A model generated the notes under the pieces. That model made no database searches. It was not told the origin of the DNA and saw only the letters and a program-made list of their open reading frames with translations. A DNA stretch of 64,000 nt from a bacterium (lineage in GTDB: Bacteria > Desulfobacterota > Binatia > DP-6), in NCBI GenBank assembly GCA_026129405.1, contig JAHCID010000001.1:1333237-1397236 (forward strand), in the 5' to 3' direction. Positions 50,085-58,341 of this stretch are shown in pieces (position 1 is the first letter of the stretch; each line of letters begins with the position of its first letter). Both the position numbers and the translations under genes were made by a program.

Positions 50085-50729
50085 TCACGCCACTGCGTCG
50101 GCATCCGCGACGCGATCGTGCCGGCGCGTGCCCGCCGAAGCGTATCCGACGGCCTCGCCGGCGGCCCACGCGGCGAGCGCGAGGAGGAGCAGCGGCGTCG
50201 ATCGGACGAGGGGGCCGTGCAGCGCACGAACGGGTCGGACGAGTCGGGCGATCCGTGCCCAGAGGAGAAGCGGAAGCAACGGCGCGAGAACGACATAGAG
50301 CGCCCGCCGTCCGATCGAGAACCGCCGCTCGGCCACGCGCATGCGGGCGAAGTCGCGTCCGTGGCGGATCTTCTTGGCGAGGAGGACTCCGAGGCGATCG
50401 GGGTTGACGTGCGCCACCTCGATGCTCGGGTCGAAGCGACGGCGGACGCCCGCTTGCGCAAGGCGCCAGTGGAACGCCGTGTCCGACGAGTACCCCCGCA
50501 TGGCGAACGGTCCGTGTGCGGTGAACACCCAGCGGTGGATCGCGAGGCAGCTCGTCGGGATCTCGACCACGTCCGCCGCGGGTCGTCCGGGGGCCCACGC
50601 CGCGCACTCGAGCAGCCACGCCGCCCACCCGATACGAGACTCGGGATTGGCGTTCGCGATCGCTCCGCCGACGACGGCATCGCCCCGTGTCTGCGCGGCG
50701 AGGATCCGGTCCAGCCAATCGTGCCGCAC
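50085..50729 (-). pseudogene. Glycosyltransferase family 2, C-terminal fragment
   Basis: C-terminal half of a GT2 enzyme. WLDRILAAQTRGDAVVGGAI corresponds to the part of GT-A folds just after the DxD, then VVEIPTSCLAIHRWVF, a GYSSDTAFHWRLAQAGVRRR acceptor/base region and a hydrophobic tail (ALYVVLAPLLPLLLW, LLLLALAAWAAGEAVGY), suggesting membrane association. The beginning (nucleotide-binding region and DxD) is missing. It joins out of frame to the N-terminal fragment at 50734-51195 but repeats a section already present there, so the two come from different genes. Confidence 0.6.
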
Positions 50730-50733
50730 CGGT

Positions 50734-51195
50734 ACGCATCGCCAGGTTGCTCGACGGCAGGAAGTCGTGGCGGGCCAGGTGGTCCACGATGAGCGTGGTC
50801 GCCGTGGCGTAGCCGTTGTCCGTCAGGGCGTTGCGTGTCGGGCCGCCCCACGCGGCCTCGGGGTGACGTGCCGCCGCCCCGAGGAGCGCGTCGATCCACC
50901 CGGGAGCGGGAGCGCAATCGTCGTCCGTGAAGGCCAGCACGTCGCCCCGGGCCGACGCTGCCCCCGCGTTGCGCGCCGCGGCCGGGCCAGCATGCGCCGT
51001 CCTGAGGCACCGCACGGACGATCGCTGGGCGAAGTCGTGCACGATCGGCGCCGCCGGTAGCGTCCCGCCGTCGTCCACGACGATGATCTCGAAGCGGTCA
51101 GGCGCGCGGGTCTGGCGCGCCAGCGCCGCGAGGCATCGTCCCAGGTGATCCGGGCGATCGTGGGTCGGGACGACTATCGAGACGAAGGGCGTCAC
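50734..51195 (-). pseudogene. Glycosyltransferase family 2, N-terminal fragment
   Basis: First about 154 residues of a GT2 protein: FVSIVVPTHDRPDHLGRCLA, FEIIVVDDGGT, GPAAARNAGAASARGDVLAF and TDDDCAPAPGWIDALLGAAA (DxD region), then AAWGGPTRNAL and SSNLAMR. Coding quality stops at about 50734, where the acceptor/base half should begin; the frame then continues as shadow sequence. The next good coding, one frame over, is a second GT2 that restarts at a point equivalent to residue 99 here. It looks like a deletion joining two neighbouring glycosyltransferase genes. Confidence 0.6.
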
Positions 51196-51558
51196 GGCGC
51201 CGGACGGACGACAGGCGATGAGGGTGGGCTATCCTGCGGTTCGAAGCGGATCGTTACTCCGCATCGGAGGAATCGCTCGGCCTCGTCGGTGCCAACACGG
51301 AGCGCGCAGCCGTTCATTCGGAGGAGCACGGCGGGTGCGGCGACCGCGACGCGCTCGTTACCGTCGAGGGAGGCGTGGTTGCCCGCGAGGCTCTGCATCA
51401 GCGCCGCAGCCTGCTCCGAGAGGGATGCGTAGTAGCCGCACCGCGGGCGTGCGAGCGCGCTCTCGAGCAGACCCGGATCGCGCACCCCATTCGTGCTCCC
51501 CGAACCGCTGGAGCAATTGCTGGTGGAGCTCGACCACTTCCTCCAGCGTGAGGAGCAG
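51192..51558 (-). pseudogene. Decayed Doc (Fic-fold) toxin
   Basis: Fic/Doc-family toxin remnant. An N-terminal part in one frame (LLLTLEEVVELHQQLLQRFG, then EHEWG) and the main part in the next frame (VRDPGLLESALARPRCGYYA, SEQAAALMQSLAGN, then VAVAAPAVLLRMNG) match Doc over about 100 residues. A 1-nt shift near 51483-51495 breaks it, there is no proper start codon, and the active-site HPFxDGNKR reads HASLDGNER, so catalysis would be lost even if frame were restored. No Phd antitoxin was found in 51612-51890, which holds no convincing gene. Confidence 0.62.
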
Positions 51559-51890
51559 CGTCTCTCGAGCCCGGCGGCAGCCACCCCGGCTACCAGGTCA
51601 TGACGGGTCAAGCCGCGTCAAGACGCTCCAGGTCCGCGTCGCGCAGCGCGCATGAGTGGGCTCATGTGGTCGAGGCCCAGGTGCCCGCGACACCAGTCGG
51701 GCTTCGGGGTCTTCCTGACGGATCGCGAGCACGACGCGACGTCTGAACCGGCGCGCGAGCGTCGCCTGTACATTCTGCAATCCGCTGCATGCGCCGGGGT
51801 CCCGGTGGCCGTCGCCTCGCCTGGTTCCGTGCGCCCGGGTTGCGCCCCCGCTGCCGGCACGCGACGTGCAGCTCTCCTACGCCATCGCGT

Positions 51891-52223
51891 ATGCCCCCTC
51901 ACCATCGCCATCGCATCCTGCTCGTCGAGGACCAGGACGACCTGCGCCGCGCGGTCGTCGAGCTGCTGCGTCTGGACGGCCACGAGGTGACGGCGGTCGC
52001 CGACGGGCAGGATGCACTGGCGGCGCTGCGGGCTGGCGGCCGACCGTGCGTCGTCCTGCTGGATCTCCAGCTGCCCGACATGTCGGGGCGCGAGGTCCGC
52101 GCCCGGCAGCTGCGCGACCCGAGGCTCGCCGCCGTTCCCACGGTCGCGCTGTCCGGCCACGGCGGCATCGCGCAGCAGGCACATGCCATGGGGATGGTCG
52201 ACTACCTCACCAAGCCGGCCGGG
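51891..52223 (+). pseudogene. Response-regulator receiver, 3'-truncated
   Basis: Receiver domain of 111 recognisable residues. HRILLVEDQDDLRRAVVELL gives the acidic pair, VVLLDLQLPDMSGREVR the phospho-acceptor Asp 58, and TVALSGHGG and DYLTKPAG the Thr/Ser and Lys positions. The last helix is missing: from about 52224 the frame runs on for hundreds of codons as antisense of other genes, without a real stop. It was probably a single-domain regulator or the receiver of a larger protein. The break coincides with the end of the oppositely oriented fragment at 52215-52409. ATG at 51891. Confidence 0.6.
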
Positions 52224-52409
52224 CTTCGCCTTCTCGAGCGTGCGCACCGCCTTCTTCAGCTGCTTCGGCTTGCGGTGGAAGACGCGCATGTTGCGCACCT
52301 GGGCGCCTTCGAGGAGGCAGCGGAAGTCGGCTTCCGTGGCTGCGAAGTCCTTCGCGCCGGCGAGCGCGGCGCAGCAGGCGAGGGCGGCCAATACGGCGAC
52401 GATGCGCAT
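52215..52409 (-). pseudogene. Secreted small protein, C-terminally truncated
   Basis: About 65 codons with good codon use. A signal peptide (MRIVAVLAALACCAALAGA) is followed by KDFAATEADFRCLLEGAQV and MRVFHRKPKQLKKAVRTLEK. At about 52215 the coding quality ends and the frame enters antisense of the receiver gene. The layout suggests the first half of a small periplasmic protein whose second half was lost. ATG at 52409. Family not named; function unknown. Confidence 0.5.
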
Positions 52410-52475
52410 GGCAGCGGCTCATCCCGCGGACGGGTTCCCGGCGCAAGGCCGGCGCCGCGTGCCGGCGGTCGCCCG

Positions 52476-53459
52476 TCAGCGCGCGCGGTAGCGCACGACG
52501 CCGTCGTCGTCGCTGCGCAGCGCGCGGCCCTCGAAGCGCAGCAGCTCGAGGTGCGCGAGCGTCTCGGACGTGGCGGCCGTCACCTGGAAGCGGTTGTCGG
52601 GGCTGATCGCGAAGGCGTCGAGGGCGACCTCGTAGGGCGTCATCGGGCGCTTGCGCAGCAGCTCGAGCATCGCGAGCTTGCGCACGCGGTGGAAGTCGAT
52701 GAGCTGCACGGCGCGGCGGTGGGCGTCCTCGTAGACGCCGCCGTGCGCGGGGCAGACGAGGCGCACGTCGAGCCGCTTGATCTTCTCGTGCGAGGCGAGG
52801 AAGTCGCCGAGCGGGTTCTCCGGGCCGCCGGGCTGGATGCCGACGTGGGGCGTGATCTTCGGCAGCAGGTGGTCGCCGACGAAGAGCACGCGGTCGGGCT
52901 GCAGCAGCAGCACGCAGTGGCCCGGCGTGTGGCCGGGCGTCCAGACGACGTCGAACCAGCGGCCGCCGAGCGCCAGCTCGTCGCCGTCGGCGAGCAGCTG
53001 ATCGGGCACGGCCGGGCAGTAGAGATTGCCGACGATCGTGCGCATGCCGGGCATGCGCTTCTCGGGCGGCACCTCGGGCACGCCGACGCGGCGGAACCAC
53101 CCGGCGTCCTCGCCCGTGTGGTGCGCGGCCGCGGCGGCGCGTTCGGCTTCGAGCGGGTGCAGCCAGATCTCCGCGCCGGTGCGCTCGCGCAGCGGACCCG
53201 AGGTGCCGAAGTGGTCCATGTGATGGTGCGTGCAGACGATGCGCGCGAGGTCGCGGAAGCCGATGCCGACGCCGGCGAGCGCGCCCTCGAGCGCCCGCAG
53301 GCTGTCGCCGGTGTGCATGCCGGTGTCGACGAGCGTCCAGCCGAGCTCGCCGCGCACCAGCCAGACGTTGACGATGGTGGGCCGCATCGGCAGCGGCAGG
53401 CACACCTGCCAGACGCCGTCCGCCACCTCGCGCGTCCTCGCCGCCTCCGGCGTGCTCAC
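52476..53459 (-). CDS. Metallo-beta-lactamase fold hydrolase
   Basis: Zn-dependent hydrolase of 327 aa, glyoxalase-II-like group. VNVWLVRGELGWTLVDTG, metal motif CTHHHMDHFG (HxHxDH), WTPGHTPGHCVLLL, LFVGDHLLP and VCPAHGGVYED complete the two-metal site, and a C-terminal winged-helix-like part follows (KRPMTPYEVALDAFAI). Such proteins often hydrolyse thioesters or lactones. GTG at 53459 overlaps the dodecin stop, so translation is coupled to that small flavoprotein gene. Substrate unknown. Confidence 0.9.
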   Translation of the reverse strand: MSTPEAARTREVADGVWQVCLPLPMRPTIVNVWLVRGELGWTLVDTGMHTGDSLRALEGALAGVGIGFRDLARIVCTHHHMDHFGTSGPLRERTGAEIWLHPLEAERAAAAAHHTGEDAGWFRRVGVPEVPPEKRMPGMRTIVGNLYCPAVPDQLLADGDELALGGRWFDVVWTPGHTPGHCVLLLQPDRVLFVGDHLLPKITPHVGIQPGGPENPLGDFLASHEKIKRLDVRLVCPAHGGVYEDAHRRAVQLIDFHRVRKLAMLELLRKRPMTPYEVALDAFAISPDNRFQVTAATSETLAHLELLRFEGRALRSDDDGVVRYRAR

Positions 53460-53671
53460 TCGTGCATCTGCTCCTGGACCGCGAAGTTGACCCGCACGCG
53501 CACGCGCCAGGCCATCACGCCGCCGTCCTCGACCACGGCGGTGATCCTGTCGATCTCGATCTCGGGTCGGATGCCCTTGATCGTCTGGAAGGCGCGCGAC
53601 ACCGCGAGGCCGACGGCGTCCTCGATGGAGTTGGTGGACGTGCCGGTGAGCTCGATCGTCTTCTCGACCAT
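53456..53671 (-). CDS. Dodecin family flavin-binding protein
   Basis: Small protein of 71 aa that assembles as a hollow dodecamer storing or buffering flavins (or CoA). VEKTIELTGTSTNSIEDAVG, VSRAFQTIKGIR and a C-terminal beta strand pair (MAWRVRVRVNFAVQEQ) are characteristic; the usual Trp after GIR is replaced (GIRPEIEI), so flavin stacking may be altered. ATG at 53671. The stop overlaps the metallo-beta-lactamase gene start. Lies back to back with rmuC. Confidence 0.88.
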   Translation of the reverse strand: MVEKTIELTGTSTNSIEDAVGLAVSRAFQTIKGIRPEIEIDRITAVVEDGGVMAWRVRVRVNFAVQEQMHE

Positions 53672-53734
53672 GGGCGACCTCCGCGCGCATGGTGCGCTGG
53701 ATCGCTCCCGCGAGGCAAGCTAGAGACGCCCCCC

Positions 53735-55147
53735 ATGGAGCCGCTGATCGGAGTGGTGGCGGTCGCTGCGGCGGCCGGTCTCGTGGTCGGAGCCCTGGTC
53801 TCGTGGGTGCTGGCGCGCCCGCGCGCCGTCGAGGCGACGGCGCGCCTCGACGAGAGCGCCAAGCGGGTCGCGGCCCTGGAAGAGGCGCTCGGCGCCACCC
53901 GCCTGCGCCTCGAAGAGGCCGACAAGCAGCGGGCGTGGGTCGAGGCCGACCTGCAGCACGAGCGCCGCGCCGCGAGCGAGAAGCTCGCGGTCGTGGCCGA
54001 GGCCGAGAAGCGCCTGCGCGACGCCTTCCAGACCCTGTCGTCGGAGGCCCTGCGCCAGAACAACCAGACCTTCCTCGAGATCGCACGCGCGCAGCTCGGC
54101 GAGTTCCAGCAGGGCGCCAAGGGCGACCTCGAGACGCGCCAGCAGGCGATCCAGGCGCTCCTCGCGCCCATGGCCGAGCAGCTGACCCGCATGGACCAGG
54201 GCCTGCGCCAGGTCGAGACCAACCACGGCTCGATCAACGAGCGCGTGAAGGCGCTGCAGGAGGCGGAGCAGCGCCTCCTCGCCGAGACCTCGGCGCTGTC
54301 GATGGCGCTGCGCGCACCGGGCGTGCGCGGCCGCTGGGGCGAGGTGCAGCTGCGCCGCGTGGTCGAGCTGGCGGGCATGCTCGAGCACTGCGACTTCGAG
54401 GAGCAGGTCACGACCGACGGCGACGAGGGCAAGCTGCGCCCCGATCTCGTCGTGCGGCTCCCCGGCGGCCACAACATCGTCATCGACGCCAAGGCGGTGA
54501 TGCGCGCCTACGTCGACGCGGAGTTCGCCACCGACCCGCAGCAGCGCGACGCGCTGCTCGCCGAGCACGCCCGCCTGGTGCGCGAGCACCTGACCAAGCT
54601 GGCCTCGAAGGGCTACCGCAACCAGTTCCAGCCGACGCCCGAGTTCGTGGTCATGTTCCTTCCGGGCGAGAACTTCTTCCGCGCCGCCATCGAGCGCGAC
54701 CCCAAGCTGATCGACCGCGGCATCGCCCAGCGCGTCATCCTGGCGAGCCCGCTGAACCTGATCGCGCTCCTCTGGGGCGTCGCGCAGGCGTGGCGCGAGC
54801 AGCAGATCGCCGAGACCGCGCAGGAGGTCTGCGCCAACGGCCGCGAGCTCTACAAGCGCATCGGCAAGCTGGCCGAGCACTTCGACAACCTGCGCCGCAG
54901 CCTGGTGCGCGCCGTCGACTGCTACAACGACGCCGTCGGCTCGCTCGACCGCCGCGTCCTGCCGGCGGCACGCCGCTTCAAGGAGCTGGGCGCCGGCACG
55001 ACCGACGATCTCGTCGATCTGGAGCCGATCGACCGCGTCCCCGAAGCGGTGCAGGCGCCGGAGCTGCTGCCGCTGTTCGACCCGAGCCTGCGCGCGGACG
55101 ACGACGAGGTGCCGCGCGCCGAGGCGCCGCCGCTGCGCATCGGGTGA
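53735..55147 (+). CDS. rmuC: RmuC family DNA recombination protein
   Basis: Membrane-tethered coiled-coil nuclease-like protein of 470 aa. An N-terminal helix (VVAVAAAAGLVVGALVSWVL) is followed by a coiled coil (about 45-190) and the RmuC core: VRGRWGEVQLRRVVELAGML, RPDLVVRLPGGHNIVIDAKA, PEFVVMFLPGENFFRAAIE and NLIALLWGVAQAWREQQIAE. RmuC limits short inverted-repeat recombination in E. coli; the core has a restriction-endonuclease-like fold. ATG at 53735. Divergent from dodecin; no operon partner. Confidence 0.93.
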   Translation: MEPLIGVVAVAAAAGLVVGALVSWVLARPRAVEATARLDESAKRVAALEEALGATRLRLEEADKQRAWVEADLQHERRAASEKLAVVAEAEKRLRDAFQTLSSEALRQNNQTFLEIARAQLGEFQQGAKGDLETRQQAIQALLAPMAEQLTRMDQGLRQVETNHGSINERVKALQEAEQRLLAETSALSMALRAPGVRGRWGEVQLRRVVELAGMLEHCDFEEQVTTDGDEGKLRPDLVVRLPGGHNIVIDAKAVMRAYVDAEFATDPQQRDALLAEHARLVREHLTKLASKGYRNQFQPTPEFVVMFLPGENFFRAAIERDPKLIDRGIAQRVILASPLNLIALLWGVAQAWREQQIAETAQEVCANGRELYKRIGKLAEHFDNLRRSLVRAVDCYNDAVGSLDRRVLPAARRFKELGAGTTDDLVDLEPIDRVPEAVQAPELLPLFDPSLRADDDEVPRAEAPPLRIG

Positions 55148-55161
55148 CGGCGGCGGCGCGC

Positions 55162-55596
55162 TCAGCGCTGGCGCGTCGTCGACTGGAGCCAATGCTCGAC
55201 GTCGGCGACGAAGGCGTCGAAGTCGCCGAGCCGCGCGAGGCCGGCGACGACCCGCTCCAGATCGACGTCGGCGTAGTCGTGCACGAGGACGTTGCGAAAG
55301 CCCGCGAGACCTTCCAGGGCTCTGGCCGTCGCGTCGGTCAGAACGCCGCGGGCTGCGAGGCGGCGCGGAATGTCGCGATACTCATCCGCAGTTTCGCGGA
55401 ACTCCGCCGCGAGAACGTGTGCGCCCGCATCGAACAGCGCTTCGGCGGCCACTTGCAGTCCGCGCTCCACCGCCCACCGCAGCCGCCGATCCTTCTCGAG
55501 CGCATCCACCGTCGTCGGGCTCCACGTGCGGAGATGCCCGACCGTCTCGTCGATCTCGAGGAGCTTGCGGCGGACGACGTCAGGCTCGACGGTCAT
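55162..55596 (-). CDS. HepT-like HEPN RNase (DUF86), toxin-type
   Basis: HEPN-fold protein of 144 aa. It carries the catalytic Rx4HxY motif of DUF86/HepT as RNVLVHDY (about 103-110), the strongest toxin signature among the HEPN proteins here. Helical elements include EIDETVGHLRTW and AEALFDAGAHVLAAEF. In known systems HepT is an RNase or tRNA-targeting toxin inactivated by AMP-ylation of its Tyr by MntA. ATG at 55596; overlaps the MntA-like gene by 17 nt, with the nucleotidyltransferase first, as usual. Confidence 0.88.
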   Translation of the reverse strand: MTVEPDVVRRKLLEIDETVGHLRTWSPTTVDALEKDRRLRWAVERGLQVAAEALFDAGAHVLAAEFRETADEYRDIPRRLAARGVLTDATARALEGLAGFRNVLVHDYADVDLERVVAGLARLGDFDAFVADVEHWLQSTTRQR

Positions 55597-55987
55597 GGTG
55601 CGCCCGTGCCCGCTCGCCGAGATAGCGGTGCTGGATGCTCCGGAGATGCCTGGTGTCGAGGAACCTCATCACCGTGCGCGTCTCGAAGGACGCCTGCGTG
55701 CTCCGATCGCGGCTCACGAGGCACGTGCCCCTGGCGACGACCTGGTGCGCCAACAGCGGAGGCGCCTTCGACAGGTCGACAAGATCGACCGGGCGGCCAG
55801 CCGCCGCGGACAGCCGCTCCGAAAGACGGTCCAGTCTCCCGGAATCGATGCGATCGGCGAACAGCACCGCGACGTCGAGATCGCTCGAGGCCGAATCACG
55901 CCCGGTCGCTACGGAGCCGAACACGTACGCGAGCCGGAGGTCCGGAAGCCCCTCGAGGACGCGTCGGACATCGTCGACCGCGGGCAT
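55580..55987 (-). CDS. MntA-like nucleotidyltransferase antitoxin
   Basis: Minimal nucleotidyltransferase of 135 aa. YVFGSVATGRDSASSDLDVA (about 21-40) contains the GSx10DxD motif, and VDLVDLSKAPPLLAHQVVA carries the third acidic residue and the conserved helix. Length and pairing fit MntA, which adds AMP to HepT. ATG at 55987; overlaps hepT by 17 nt. Complete HepT/MntA-type type VII module, distinct in sequence from the pairs at 49032-49939 and 62730-63453. Confidence 0.88.
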   Translation of the reverse strand: MPAVDDVRRVLEGLPDLRLAYVFGSVATGRDSASSDLDVAVLFADRIDSGRLDRLSERLSAAAGRPVDLVDLSKAPPLLAHQVVARGTCLVSRDRSTQASFETRTVMRFLDTRHLRSIQHRYLGERARAHHDRRA

Positions 55988-56036
55988 GCCGCGAGTATAC
56001 GCGCGGCCGCGCCGGGATGGGAACCGCGGCAGATCG

Positions 56037-57056
56037 TCACCAGCGCGAGCGCGACTCCTCCGCGAACCCCTGAACCCCCTCGAGGCGCAGCGGCGCTCCG
56101 CCGTCCGGCACCACGGTGCCGCTCCACGTGCCGAACACCTGGTGCACCTCGGTGGCGAGGACGATCGCCTGGGCCTTCGAATGCCGGTCGTAGCGCGGCG
56201 TCAGCGTCAGATCCAGCGCGCCGCCCGGCGCGCGCACGCGCCAGGGCTGCATCGGCCGCTCCCAGTCGTACTCCCAGACCAGCTCCTCGCCGATCTTCGT
56301 GAGCCGCCCGTCGACGATGAGCCCGTTCTCGGTCGCTCCGGTGCCCTCGGTCCACTTGCCGCCGACCTGGATGCCGACCACCGGGCCTTCGACGGCGCGG
56401 CCGGCGCCGCCGCCCCAGTTCCAGCGCGTGCGGTACGGCCAGCGGCCGCGGCCGACGTCGAGCACGCCCCAGGCGCCGTCGAGCGCATGCACGGCGTCGC
56501 CGAGGCGCAGCGTTCCCGTCACCGGGCGTGCCTGGTGCTTCGAGGTGAACTGGAAGCGGCGCTCGCTCCACGGGATGACGACGTTCAGCGACTCGTGGCC
56601 CGGCGGCAGCGCGACGTAGGCGTCGAGGGCAGCGGGGCGGCCGTCGCGCTCGCGCCAGCGCGCGTGCAGCGTCGTGCCGGTCCGCTCGTCGGTGAGCGCC
56701 AGCTCGAGGCCGCGGCCGCGCCAGCAGAGCGGCGCCGTGCCGGGCACGTCGGGCAGGGCGATGCCGCGTGCGAGCGGGCTCGCGATCTCGCGACCGCCGG
56801 AGGCGCCGGTCGCGAGGTTCGCCCAGGTGACGCCTGCCAGACCGAGGTAGTCGACGTCGGCGTAGACGATGCCGACGACCACGTCGCCGGCGAGGATCGC
56901 CCAGTAGTCCCAGCGCTTGGTGCGGCCCCAGACGCCGCGCAGGTTGGCGCGATGGAGCGGGCGTCGCGACCAGCCGACGGCCGCGGGGCTCAGCGCGCCG
57001 CCGCCCGGCGTGCAGAGGTCGACGGGCGCCGTCAGCTCGCGCTCGTGCGTCGCCAT
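56037..57056 (-). CDS. DUF2804 domain protein
   Basis: Protein of 339 aa matching DUF2804: RANLRGVWGRTKRWDYWAIL, PWSERRFQFTSKHQARPVTG, HALDGAWGVLDVGRGRWPYR and WNWGGGAGR. Beta-rich, no signal peptide or membrane helix. The fold resembles AttH/lipocalin-like hydroxysqualene or carotenoid-related proteins, but function is unestablished. ATG at 57056 overlaps the Nudix stop by 1 nt. Last gene of a four-gene minus-strand operon. Confidence 0.85.
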   Translation of the reverse strand: MATHERELTAPVDLCTPGGGALSPAAVGWSRRPLHRANLRGVWGRTKRWDYWAILAGDVVVGIVYADVDYLGLAGVTWANLATGASGGREIASPLARGIALPDVPGTAPLCWRGRGLELALTDERTGTTLHARWRERDGRPAALDAYVALPPGHESLNVVIPWSERRFQFTSKHQARPVTGTLRLGDAVHALDGAWGVLDVGRGRWPYRTRWNWGGGAGRAVEGPVVGIQVGGKWTEGTGATENGLIVDGRLTKIGEELVWEYDWERPMQPWRVRAPGGALDLTLTPRYDRHSKAQAIVLATEVHQVFGTWSGTVVPDGGAPLRLEGVQGFAEESRSRW

Positions 57057-57580
57057 CAGGGAGCCGTGGCGGCGAGGCGCGCGAGCAGTGGGGCGTCGGT
57101 GGGAAAGGCGAGCGGCGGCGGCGTCGCGGGGTCGAACCACTGCGCGTCGACGGCGTCGTCGCCGGCCGTCGGCTCGGCCGCCGGGTCGCGGCGCTCGGCC
57201 GCGTACCAGAGACCCACCGACGGGCGGCGCGGGTCGTGGAAGTTCGGCGCCACCTGCAGGATCTCGCCGACGATCACGTCGAGCCCCGACTCCTCGAGCG
57301 CCTCGCGTGCCGCGCCTGCGCGCGGATCCTCGCCCCACTCGACGTAGCCGCACGGGAAGCACCACTTGCCGGCGCCGAACTGCGCCGGGCCGCGTTGCAC
57401 GAGCAGCACGCGGCCGGCGGTGTCGCGCACGACCACCGCCGCGCCGACGCCCATGTTGGCGAAGTGGACGAAGCCGCAGGCGGGACACGTCGGCCGCGGC
57501 CGCCCGCCGCGGACGGGGAACGCCAGCGCGGTACGGCAGCGCGGGCACCACCGCCAGTCGGTCCCGGGCGGGTCGATCAT
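57056..57580 (-). CDS. Nudix hydrolase with N-terminal Zn ribbon
   Basis: Nudix protein of 174 aa. CPRCRTAL and CPACGFVHF form an N-terminal Zn ribbon as in NudC-type NADH pyrophosphatases. The Nudix box GYVEWGEDPRAGAAREALEE (Gx5Ex7REUxEE) is complete and continues into SGL. Probably hydrolyses a nucleoside-diphosphate derivative, possibly NAD(H) or ADP-sugars. ATG at 57580 overlaps the SDR stop by 4 nt, and its stop overlaps the DUF2804 start. Confidence 0.9.
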   Translation of the reverse strand: MIDPPGTDWRWCPRCRTALAFPVRGGRPRPTCPACGFVHFANMGVGAAVVVRDTAGRVLLVQRGPAQFGAGKWCFPCGYVEWGEDPRAGAAREALEESGLDVIVGEILQVAPNFHDPRRPSVGLWYAAERRDPAAEPTAGDDAVDAQWFDPATPPPLAFPTDAPLLARLAATAP

Positions 57581-58335
57581 CCGAGGTGTGCACCGCCGTC
57601 GGCGTAGAGGACATGGCCGGTGAGGAAGCGCGACTCGTCGGCGGCGAGGAAGAGGGCTATCGGGGCGATGTCGAGCTCGGGGTCGCCGAGACGACCGATC
57701 GGGCGCTCGGCCATGAGGCGCGCGAAGCGCTCGGGGTCGCGCTGCTGGAAGTCCAGGCCGCGCTTCGAGAGCGCGGCGGGGCAGACGAGGTTCGCGGTGA
57801 TGCCGAGCGGCCCCCACTCGCGTGCGGCGACGCGGGTGAGCGACGCGATGCCGCCCTTCGCCGCGGCGTAGTCGCCGAGCCCGGCGTGGCCGGCGTCGGC
57901 GGCGAGCGAGCCGACGTTGACGATGCGGCCCCAGCCGCGCGCGGCCATGTGCGGCTTGGCAGCGCACATCGCCCACCACGTGCCCTCGACGCCCGTGCGC
58001 CACGACATCGCGAACTGCGCGTCGGGAATCGCATCGAGGGCCGCGCGCGGGCCGAAGCCGTGGGCGTTGTTGACCAGCACGTCGACGCTGCCCCAGCGCG
58101 CGGCCGTCGCCTCGATCATGGCGAAGACGTCGTCGCGCACGCCGACGTCGCAGGGCACGGCGATCGCGTCGCCGCCCTCCGCGCGGATGTCCGCCGCGGT
58201 GCGCTCGGCGCGATGGACCTTCAGCTCGGCGATCGTGACCCTCGCCCCTTCGCGCGCGAACACCAGCGCGACGCCGCGGCCGATCCCCTGGCCGGCGCCG
58301 GTGACGACGGCGACCTTCCCGTCGAGCCGGCCCAC
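57577..58335 (-). CDS. Short-chain dehydrogenase/reductase
   Basis: Classical SDR of 252 aa. Cofactor site TGAGQGIGRGVALVFAREG, NNAHG, Ser in IVNVGSLAADAGHAG, Tyr-Lys in YAAAKGG, and C-terminal LTGHVLYADGG. Distinct from the SDR at 16228. ATG at 58335, 6 nt after the PqqC-like gene; stop overlaps the Nudix start by 4 nt. Pathway unknown; the neighbours do not form a known set. Confidence 0.9.
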   Translation of the reverse strand: MGRLDGKVAVVTGAGQGIGRGVALVFAREGARVTIAELKVHRAERTAADIRAEGGDAIAVPCDVGVRDDVFAMIEATAARWGSVDVLVNNAHGFGPRAALDAIPDAQFAMSWRTGVEGTWWAMCAAKPHMAARGWGRIVNVGSLAADAGHAGLGDYAAAKGGIASLTRVAAREWGPLGITANLVCPAALSKRGLDFQQRDPERFARLMAERPIGRLGDPELDIAPIALFLAADESRFLTGHVLYADGGAHLG

Positions 58336-58341
58336 CGGCGT

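Noticed and set aside
51598-51780. 60-codon minus-strand frame upstream of the doc remnant as a possible antitoxin
   Set aside because: Arg/Pro-rich, no Phd-like motif, no ribosome site and atypical codon use.
52224-53723. Continuation of the receiver frame after 52223 to a stop at 53723
   Set aside because: Past the KPAG motif the sequence is antisense to the secreted fragment, the metallo-beta-lactamase and the dodecin genes and is low in complexity; treated as truncation, not a long protein.
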